Shown here: positions 14,982 to 19,284 of the stretch, in pieces
How positions within the stretch are numbered: the first letter of the stretch is position 1
How the letters are laid out: each line of letters opens with the position of its first letter
DNA from: Candidatus Woesearchaeota archaeon
Lineage (GTDB): Archaea; Nanobdellota; Nanobdellia; Woesearchaeales; WJKV01
Length of the DNA stretch: 19,284 nt
Assembly: GCA_019323355.1 (NCBI GenBank)
Contig: JAHWHI010000054.1
Span: 1 to 19,284, forward strand
Reading direction: 5' to 3'
The notes under the pieces: model-generated
Databases searched by the model: none
The model's input: only the letters and a program-made list of their open reading frames with translations
Told to the model about the DNA's origin: nothing
Program-made: the position numbers and the translations under genes

Positions 14982-15772
14982 AAACCAATGCTGGCATAAC
15001 CTACAGCAGCGCTATAATCCCCGAATATATCTCCAGAAGTATAATACTTGAGCAGCTTTGATTTCTTTATCCCGGCTAATTTGCAGTACTCGATAAGAGC
15101 TGTTATTGGCTCTTTTCCGCAGATGGTCGCCCCATTCTCTCCAATATATCCAAGGAAACCAGCAGCATCGAACTTAAGGATAAAATCAATTGCTCCTCTG
15201 TCCAGTTTGTATAATTTTTCTTTTGCATTTATCCTGAAAGGAACATAATTGTAGACCGGTCCGTAGTGCGTGAAATCAGAGGACGCGATCACAATCACGC
15301 TTCGCCCCATCTCTTTTGCAACGCGAGCAATCTCTTCAGCAATACCTGGATGATCAGAGACCAGTATCGGAACAATCTTTGCATCTGGATGCACATGCTG
15401 CAGAAAAGGAAGCTGCACCTCGATGCTGTGTTCATGTTTGTGCGCATCTTCATTGTTTTTTATCTTTAATTTCTTGCTGAATTCGATATCATTCTTCAAA
15501 ATTCCAAGAGGAGTCTTCCAGTCAGCATATGATACAGAGTTAGCATTCCCTTCATGGCTTGGTCCAAGGATAACATAAGTCTCAGCCTTTGGCATGTTTG
15601 AAAAGGAATGGGCAGCACACTTTCCAGAAAACACAAACCCGGCATGCGGACTTATACACGCCTTAAGATTTTTGTTCTCAGAAACTTCAACACCAGAAAA
15701 ACACTCCTCTAACTGCTCTTTTAATCTTTCATCTTCATAGAACTGCCCTGCAACTATCGGTTCCCTGGCCAT
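14975..15772 (-). CDS. amrB: MEMO1-like protein (AmmeMemoRadiSam system protein B)
   Basis: 265 residues matching the MEMO family from end to end: Val-Ala-Gly-Gln-Phe-Tyr near the N-terminus, ISPHAGFVFSG (about 46-56), ILGPSHEG, a Trp-x-Thr-Pro-Leu-Gly, a His-Glu-His-Ser-Ile-Glu-Val-Gln stretch, SSDFTHYG and a Cys-Gly motif (Ile-Cys-Gly-Lys-Glu-Pro). The His and Cys positions expected for metal binding in LigB-like/MEMO folds are present. In many genomes it goes with an AMMECR1 protein and a radical SAM protein; neither is in view. Function is not settled. The ATG follows the stop of the 70-aa membrane gene by one base and has no clear ribosome site, so it depends on coupling. Confidence 0.92.
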   Translation of the reverse strand: MAREPIVAGQFYEDERLKEQLEECFSGVEVSENKNLKACISPHAGFVFSGKCAAHSFSNMPKAETYVILGPSHEGNANSVSYADWKTPLGILKNDIEFSKKLKIKNNEDAHKHEHSIEVQLPFLQHVHPDAKIVPILVSDHPGIAEEIARVAKEMGRSVIVIASSDFTHYGPVYNYVPFRINAKEKLYKLDRGAIDFILKFDAAGFLGYIGENGATICGKEPITALIEYCKLAGIKKSKLLKYYTSGDIFGDYSAAVGYASIGFY

Positions 15773-15773
15773 C

Positions 15774-15986
15774 TTATGTCCACATATGATACAGGATCAG
15801 GATTCCTGCGACCAACAAAACAAAGCTTACGATCAATTGTGGCAGGCCCGGCAGTATAAATTCAATAATGCCAACAGCTCTCAGTACTGGAAGCGCTCCG
15901 ACAACTATCAGAAAGATAGCAAAAACATAGCTTAGCAACCTCCAGATCCCTAACTTTTTTTTCTTTTCTACAAACTCTGATACCAT
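15774..15986 (-). CDS. 70-aa membrane protein, two TM helices
   Basis: I set the start at ATG 15986 because a TATA box (16008-16016) lies 30 nt before it, the leaderless spacing of this window; the longer open frame to 16094 would run through the tRNA gene. After a basic start (Glu-Lys-Lys-Lys-Lys-Leu-Gly) two helices follow: about 16-36 (LLSYVFAIFLIVVGALPVL) and about 47-68 (LPQLIVSFVLLVAGILILYH), joined by a short loop with Pro-Gly. Nothing identifies the family. Its stop is 1 nt before the MEMO-like start, so the two are co-transcribed and coupled. Confidence 0.65.
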   Translation of the reverse strand: MVSEFVEKKKKLGIWRLLSYVFAIFLIVVGALPVLRAVGIIEFILPGLPQLIVSFVLLVAGILILYHMWT

Positions 15987-16007
15987 GCTTAAAATTAAGA
16001 ATCCCGG

Positions 16008-16016
16008 ATATATAAA
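16008..16016 (-). promoter_or_regulatory. TATA box for membrane protein/MEMO unit
   Basis: TTTATATAT on the minus strand, 30 nt before the ATG at 15986. It is back to back with the tRNA promoter. Confidence 0.6.
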
Positions 16017-16040
16017 TGATGCGGTTTTATGTGCAGAAAT

Positions 16041-16050
16041 CTTTATAAAC
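16041..16050 (+). promoter_or_regulatory. TATA box for tRNA-Gly
   Basis: CTTTATAAAC; 30 nt from its first TTT is 16072, two bases before the mature tRNA 5' end. Confidence 0.6.
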
Positions 16051-16073
16051 AAACCTAATGTCCTGGTATATGC

Positions 16074-16144
16074 GCGCCGGTGGTCTAACGGCATGACAAC
16101 GGCCTTCCAAGCCGTTTATCCGGGTTCGAATCCCGGCCGGCGCA
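16074..16144 (+). tRNA. tRNA-Gly (anticodon UCC)
   Basis: A full cloverleaf can be drawn. The acceptor GCGCCGG (16074-16080) pairs with CCGGCGC (16137-16143), with discriminator A at 16144. The short D stem is GTC/GAC. The anticodon stem ACGGC/GCCGT carries loop CTTCCAA, giving anticodon TCC at 16106-16108. The T stem CCGGG/CCCGG has loop TTCGAAT. CCA is not encoded and there is no intron. It reads GGA (and by wobble GGG). Confidence 0.95.
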
Positions 16145-16173
16145 TCGTTCAAATTATTGAACTAGGAGCAAAA

Positions 16174-16422
16174 ATGAGACAAGACAAAAACAAAGGTGGA
16201 AACCGGGGAGGTTTCAAAAGAAATAGTGGCGGAGGCTTTAATCGAGGAGGAGGCGGCCGTGACAGTGGTGGTTTCAACAGAGGCGGTTTTAACAACCGAG
16301 GTCCACGAGAGATGCACAAAGCAGTTTGTGCAGAATGCGGCAAAGAATGCGAAGTTCCTTTTAAGCCAAAGGAAGGCAGACCAGTATATTGCAAGGAATG
16401 TTTTCAGAAACATAGAGAATAA
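16174..16422 (+). CDS. Gly/Arg-rich protein with CxxC-x17-CxxC zinc motif
   Basis: 82 residues. Residues 1-48 are Gly, Asn, Arg and Phe rich with RGG/FNRGG repeats, a disordered RNA-binding type of tail. The C-terminus holds CAEC and CKEC separated by exactly 17 residues, with Val-Pro-Phe-Lys-Pro and Glu-Gly-Arg-Pro-Val-Tyr between: this matches the CxxC-x17-CxxC domain (TIGR04272), probably a zinc knuckle. A nucleic-acid chaperone or cold-shock-like role is an inference. GGAG at 16164-16167, 6 nt before ATG, fixes the start. It begins 29 nt after tRNA-Gly with no clear TATA box between, so it may be processed from the tRNA transcript. A T-rich run at 16431-16457 should end transcription. Confidence 0.85.
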   Translation: MRQDKNKGGNRGGFKRNSGGGFNRGGGGRDSGGFNRGGFNNRGPREMHKAVCAECGKECEVPFKPKEGRPVYCKECFQKHRE

Positions 16423-16430
16423 TTCCCTGA

Positions 16431-16457
16431 TTCTTTTCTTATTTCTTTTCATTTATT
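16431..16457 (+). terminator. T-rich archaeal-type terminator
   Basis: Repeated runs of Ts (TTCTTTTCTTATTTCTTTTC and following) lie directly after the zinc-protein stop codon, without a hairpin: the usual archaeal termination signal. Confidence 0.4.
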
Positions 16458-16470
16458 ATGTTTTCATACA

Positions 16471-16480
16471 GATTTAAATA
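16471..16480 (+). promoter_or_regulatory. TATA box for coiled-coil gene
   Basis: GATTTAAATA; its TTTAAA begins 30 nt before the ATG at 16503, predicting a leaderless transcript. Confidence 0.55.
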
Positions 16481-16502
16481 CAACCTTCTTTCTCTAAAAG
16501 TC

Positions 16503-16841
16503 ATGTTCAAAAAATTGACCGGCACAGACGAAGTCCAGGAAAATCTTGCTAAAGTTCATGCTGCAATCGATCAGATAAACGCAAGACTGGACACATTCGA
16601 CAAGCAGCTGGTAGATACAAAGGACGCTATGTGCACTATAATCGACCAGGTCTCAAAACTAGAATCAAACAAAGACTCTTCACTCTACGATTTCAAGAAG
16701 ACAATGGAAGAGATTAAGGATCTGAAACAGAGACTGGAGACAAATATCAATGGAATTTCCTTTCTTAAAGAGAACATCAAGAAGAATTTTATATCAGACA
16801 TAAAGAATGAGGTCAAGAAAGAAGTAAAAGCGATAAATTAA
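16503..16841 (+). CDS. Coiled-coil protein, N-terminal 112 aa before an in-frame TAA
   Basis: Begins at ATG 16503, set by the TATA box 30 nt upstream; an earlier start at 16458 would be before the promoter's start site. After Met-Phe-Lys-Lys-Leu-Thr-Gly the sequence shows heptad repeats with regular Leu/Ile and charged residues (EVQENLAKVHAAIDQINARL and on). It ends at TAA 16839-16841, yet the same frame continues as coiled coil for another 78 codons to 17078. So this is either a truncated product or the front part of a gene broken by one point mutation. The family is not recognised; low-complexity heptads would make similarity hits unreliable. Confidence 0.65.
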   Translation: MFKKLTGTDEVQENLAKVHAAIDQINARLDTFDKQLVDTKDAMCTIIDQVSKLESNKDSSLYDFKKTMEEIKDLKQRLETNINGISFLKENIKKNFISDIKNEVKKEVKAIN

Positions 16842-17078
16842 GAGACCATCCGTTATTTCGAGCTGAAGAAAGATATCACAGATTCTGCAAACCTTCTGAA
16901 GAACTTCAACCAGAACATTGTGAAACTAAATGAGATCTCGAACGAGATAAAGAAGGCAGACTTTGAGCTGAGCAAGCATTTCCAGAACATTGAGAAAGCA
17001 GATTCTGAAAAAATACGGCTTGTCCGCGAGATAGACAAACTGCAGAGCCTGATAGCAAGAGAAAGAAGAAGGCACTAA
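16842..17078 (+). pseudogene. C-terminal part of the coiled-coil gene, after the stop
   Basis: In the same frame as the preceding gene, directly after its TAA, 78 codons encode a coiled coil (Glu-Thr-Ile-Arg-Tyr-Phe-Glu-Leu..., then repeated Leu/Ile heptads with Lys and Glu, ending Arg-Glu-Arg-Arg-Arg-His) and stop at TAA 17076-17078. There is no ATG in the frame and no ribosome site; one GTG at 16920 lacks any signal. Composition and codon use match the front half. Changing the internal TAA to GAA, CAA or AAA would restore a 191-residue protein. The end overlaps the convergent SpoIIM gene by 4 nt, like the 4-nt overlap at 6592-6595. Confidence 0.6.
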
Positions 17079-17908
17079 AGTATCGCGTGCAATACATTTC
17101 TTGTCACAAAGACTTCTAGGAACGCGCCCAGGACAATGAGCAGTATCGCTAGCAAGAGCAGAAGAAATGCGTCTTTGGTCACATTCTGGAAGTGTATCCC
17201 TAGGAATTTCTCGCGCATTATGGCGACAGACAGCACCCCTCCGGCAAGAGCTGCAAGAAGAAAGCCGGCAATCTCTGGAATCAGGTGGACCATATAGAAC
17301 AAGAAGAACATTCCAAAATTAGTAAGATCTGTGAAATGCCTGAGAAGATACAAGATAAAGCTTGCAAATATAGAAGCATTAAGCACTATAAGGAATATCG
17401 CACCAGCACCATAGAAAACAGAGAGTATAAAGCATAACAATAAAACTTCAAGGTTAGAGAACAGTATTCCGAAAAAATGCTGCATAGAACTTCCAAGTTC
17501 GCCTTGTTTAAATGCAGTTAATGTTTCTGGTCCGACACCCTGCTGAAAAGTAAGATAGTCAAGCTGAAATTCAAAGGTGGTCTCAAGCGGGGTCATGCTT
17601 CCCAGAGCAAGATAACCTCCGAAGATGCCTAAGAACACAAAAAAATACAGGAGTACAATCTTCCGATGCGTGCTGAAAAAATGTTTCAGTCCAAAAGTTC
17701 TTTCTGCGATCTCCTCCTTCCGTAGAAGGTTTATCAATGACGGAACCAGTAAAAGCGTGCATAAGAACAACATTGCTACTGAGACTGTCCCTCCAAAAAA
17801 TATCTTTGAGATCACATATCCAAAAAATACATAGAATATAGAGAGAAAAAACACCAGATATGACCTGTTTTCTATAGACTTCAGTTCAAGAAATCTTTCC
17901 AAAACCAT
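17075..17908 (-). CDS. SpoIIM/DUF95-family integral membrane protein
   Basis: 277 residues with about six membrane helices. The conserved core lies in the second half: Asn-Leu-Glu-Val-Leu-Leu-Leu-Cys, then Tyr-Gly-Ala-Gly-Ala, then HLIPEIAGFLLAALAGG (about 206-222), which is the characteristic SpoIIM motif with conserved Glu and Gly. In sporulating bacteria SpoIIM is part of a wall-remodelling complex; in archaea the family has no proven role and is often found beside surface or secretion genes. AGAGGA over the end of the upstream gene lies about 6 nt before the ATG. It starts 2 nt after the stop of the surface protein, so the two are one operon and may act together at the envelope. Confidence 0.85.
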   Translation of the reverse strand: MVLERFLELKSIENRSYLVFFLSIFYVFFGYVISKIFFGGTVSVAMLFLCTLLLVPSLINLLRKEEIAERTFGLKHFFSTHRKIVLLYFFVFLGIFGGYLALGSMTPLETTFEFQLDYLTFQQGVGPETLTAFKQGELGSSMQHFFGILFSNLEVLLLCFILSVFYGAGAIFLIVLNASIFASFILYLLRHFTDLTNFGMFFLFYMVHLIPEIAGFLLAALAGGVLSVAIMREKFLGIHFQNVTKDAFLLLLLAILLIVLGAFLEVFVTRNVLHAIL

Positions 17909-17910
17909 GC

Positions 17911-19284
17911 TTATTCCTCTCTTTTACGATCAAGATAGCGGTCCCATTCATCCCGTCTCTCAGGACCTTGTTTCTTCATACGTGAGAACGCCATCACTGC
18001 AAGAGAGATCACAATCATCGCAAGGATCAATGCGCCAAGCCATTTGAATATAGGTGCTGAGAATAGTCCAGTGCTCTGTCCGACACCATGCACAGCCTCT
18101 TTTTCAATCGGTTCTTCCTCGACTATAACTGGTTTGCCTCCATCCCCATCAGATCCAGCCTCGTCATCATTTTCTTCTTCGAAAATATTCTCATTGTCTG
18201 AATTATCTGACAGGACTTCATTTGGTTTCTGCTCTGTCTTTGGCTTGAAACCTCTTCCAGAACTGCTGCTTCCGCCAGAGCCTGCAGGAGATTGCACTGC
18301 CAGCTGCACAGAATCTCTGTATGTATGCCCGTTATTACCATCGATCTCAACAACAATATCATATGTTCCGTCGCTTCCAGGTGCAGTGAACGTATGGCTG
18401 AAATCACCGTTTGCATCAACTGAAAGGGTAACAGTCTCTACAGGAAGTATCAGCCTTAGGCTTGTCTCTGGAATATTTGAGTTGTCATCTGCAAGCACAT
18501 TTCCTGTCAGTGTTACAGTTGCTCCTGGTGTTGCAGTGCCTGGATTCAGTGAGAGTGTGAACACATATCCTTGCACTAGCAAGAATACGTCTGATTCACT
18601 GCTTGTATAGCCTGACGTATCGTTTGCATAAACAGTATAAGTATAATTTCCAAGTGTAGATCCTGAACTGGTTGCAACATCCTGCGTATACCGGTCTCCG
18701 GATTTATCAAGTCCTACTGTTGTTGCTCCTAGTTTTCCGTATACATAGTCAACACCGCTCACATCTGTGACAGTTGCATCGATTGTAAATGTGTCGCCTC
18801 TTGCAACAGTCACAACATCCTGAAGCACAATATCAGGTCCAGATGTATCTATGGTTGTCAGGCTTCTCTGCGGAGTGTTCACAGTGTTTCCAGCATCATC
18901 TGCGCATTGTATGGACCAGTTATAAACTCCAAGCGCAAGACTGGTGGCAAAAACTCCGGATCCGCCGTCATTGAATACATCGCTTGAATGCTCCTGTCCG
19001 TTCAGGAACAATTTACAATCGAGTGTAGGATCATAATCATCATCAATATCGAATGTAAAGTCAACATGCACATCAATGGTAGCTCCGTCACCAGGAACAA
19101 GATTTGATATTATTGGCGCGCTCCTGTCAACAAAGAATGTGAATGTTTTTGACGCAACATTTCCAGCATTGTCAGTCGCAGTCACCACAACATCATTCCT
19201 TCCAGACGCCCATGTCGTAAGATCATTAAGATCATGGCTTGTCTGCACACCTGCAAGTCCGTAATTATCAGAGGCTGTGATATC
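17911..19284 (-). CDS. Large Ig-like surface protein with C-terminal anchor, 5' truncated
   Basis: The frame is open to the window end, so the gene begins outside; 457 residues are visible. It contains a series of Ig-like beta-sandwich repeats with the signatures Thr-Ala-Thr-Asp-Asn-Ala-Gly-Asn and Asn-Trp-Ser-Ile-Gln-Cys-Ala-Asp-Asp-Ala-Gly-Asn, each followed by Asp and Ala/Gly-Pro, as in many DPANN and other archaeal cell-surface proteins. After the last repeat come a Gly/Ser linker, about 50 very acidic residues, a membrane helix (WLGALILAMIVISLAVMAF) and a charged cytoplasmic tail (Arg-Arg-Asp-Glu-Trp...Arg-Glu-Glu). It is probably displayed outside the cell and anchored by its C-terminus. 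Adhesion or host contact is an inference. SpoIIM gene follows after 2 nt. Confidence 0.85.
   Translation of the reverse strand, partial: DITASDNYGLAGVQTSHDLNDLTTWASGRNDVVVTATDNAGNVASKTFTFFVDRSAPIISNLVPGDGATIDVHVDFTFDIDDDYDPTLDCKLFLNGQEHSSDVFNDGGSGVFATSLALGVYNWSIQCADDAGNTVNTPQRSLTTIDTSGPDIVLQDVVTVARGDTFTIDATVTDVSGVDYVYGKLGATTVGLDKSGDRYTQDVATSSGSTLGNYTYTVYANDTSGYTSSESDVFLLVQGYVFTLSLNPGTATPGATVTLTGNVLADDNSNIPETSLRLILPVETVTLSVDANGDFSHTFTAPGSDGTYDIVVEIDGNNGHTYRDSVQLAVQSPAGSGGSSSSGRGFKPKTEQKPNEVLSDNSDNENIFEEENDDEAGSDGDGGKPVIVEEEPIEKEAVHGVGQSTGLFSAPIFKWLGALILAMIVISLAVMAFSRMKKQGPERRDEWDRYLDRKREE

Noticed and set aside
15987..16094. N-terminal extension of the 70-aa membrane protein to 16094
   Set aside because: It would run through the tRNA-Gly gene and both promoters; the extension reads as tRNA sequence. 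The TATA box fixes the start at 15986.
16196..16477. 93-codon plus-strand ORF in another frame of the Gly-rich gene
   Set aside because: The frame at 16174 has the ribosome site and an exact CxxC-x17-CxxC motif; this one is its shadow.
16839..16841. Stop-codon recoding (Sec or Pyl) in the coiled-coil gene
   Set aside because: The codon is TAA, not TGA or TAG, and no Sec or Pyl genes or a SECIS-like hairpin are in view.
18044..18610. 188-codon plus-strand ORF
   Set aside because: Antisense shadow of the Ig-like surface protein; Ser/Pro-rich mirror composition, no start signals.
1..19284. CRISPR array, insertion sequence or integrated element
   Set aside because: No regularly spaced direct repeats, transposase or integrase motifs or terminal repeats were seen; the tRNA-Gly has no duplicated 3' end nearby.

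Overview
The window looks like a stretch of archaeal chromosome of moderate to low G+C, most likely from a DPANN-type lineage (Woesearchaeota/Pacearchaeota-like). That placement is an inference. It rests on archaeal TATA-box promoters about 30 nt upstream of start codons or of the tRNA, on Shine-Dalgarno sites of the GAGGTGAT type, and on a gene set with archaeal flavour: type IA topoisomerase with a Zn-ribbon and Lys-rich tail, NurA-like nuclease, ATPase-free membrane Lon (S16) protease, MEMO-like protein, SpoIIM/DUF95 membrane protein, a CxxC-x17-CxxC protein and Ig-like surface proteins. No insertion sequence, CRISPR array or rRNA was seen. Genes are tightly packed and several neighbours overlap.

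Layout. 1-660 (+) is the 3' part of a membrane-anchored, Glu/Pro-rich protein. 653-2867 (-) is a MoxR-type AAA+ ATPase followed by its VWA partner, probably a chelatase-like chaperone pair. 2982-4830 (+) is an operon of two 4-TM SMR/EamA-like half-transporters and a short phosphoglycerate kinase, followed by a CPA2 cation/proton antiporter with a TrkA-N domain (4868-6595). 6592-8076 (-) holds a secreted/membrane PLDc_N protein and a PfkB sugar/nucleoside kinase. 8126-11392 (-) holds topoisomerase I and then a NurA-like nuclease with its own promoter. Divergent from topA is the membrane Lon-like protease (11468-13285, +).

The only gap near 300 nt (13286-13590) is not empty. On the minus strand it carries a compact transcription unit: a TATA box, a near-leaderless 29-codon ORF and a strong hairpin with a cUUCGg loop followed by Ts. 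It also carries a 16-bp palindrome just upstream of the TATA box of the next operon. That operon (13591-14981, +) couples a 155-aa protein resembling an internally deleted Ncs6/TtuA tRNA-thiolation enzyme with degenerate PP-loop to a secreted two-HKD phospholipase D-family protein.

14975-15986 (-) is a two-gene unit: a 70-aa membrane protein and a MEMO1-like protein. A tRNA-Gly(UCC) at 16074-16144 (+) is followed after 29 nt by a Gly/Arg-rich zinc-binding protein, with no obvious promoter between. 16503-17078 (+) is one coiled-coil reading frame cut by a single in-frame TAA. 17075-19284 (-) is an Ig-like surface protein (5' end outside the window) followed closely by a SpoIIM-family membrane protein.

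The strongest candidates for something undescribed are the mini-TtuA/PLD operon with its palindrome, the small minus-strand unit at 13317-13505, the nonsense-split coiled-coil gene, and the tRNA-Gly/Gly-rich-protein pair.
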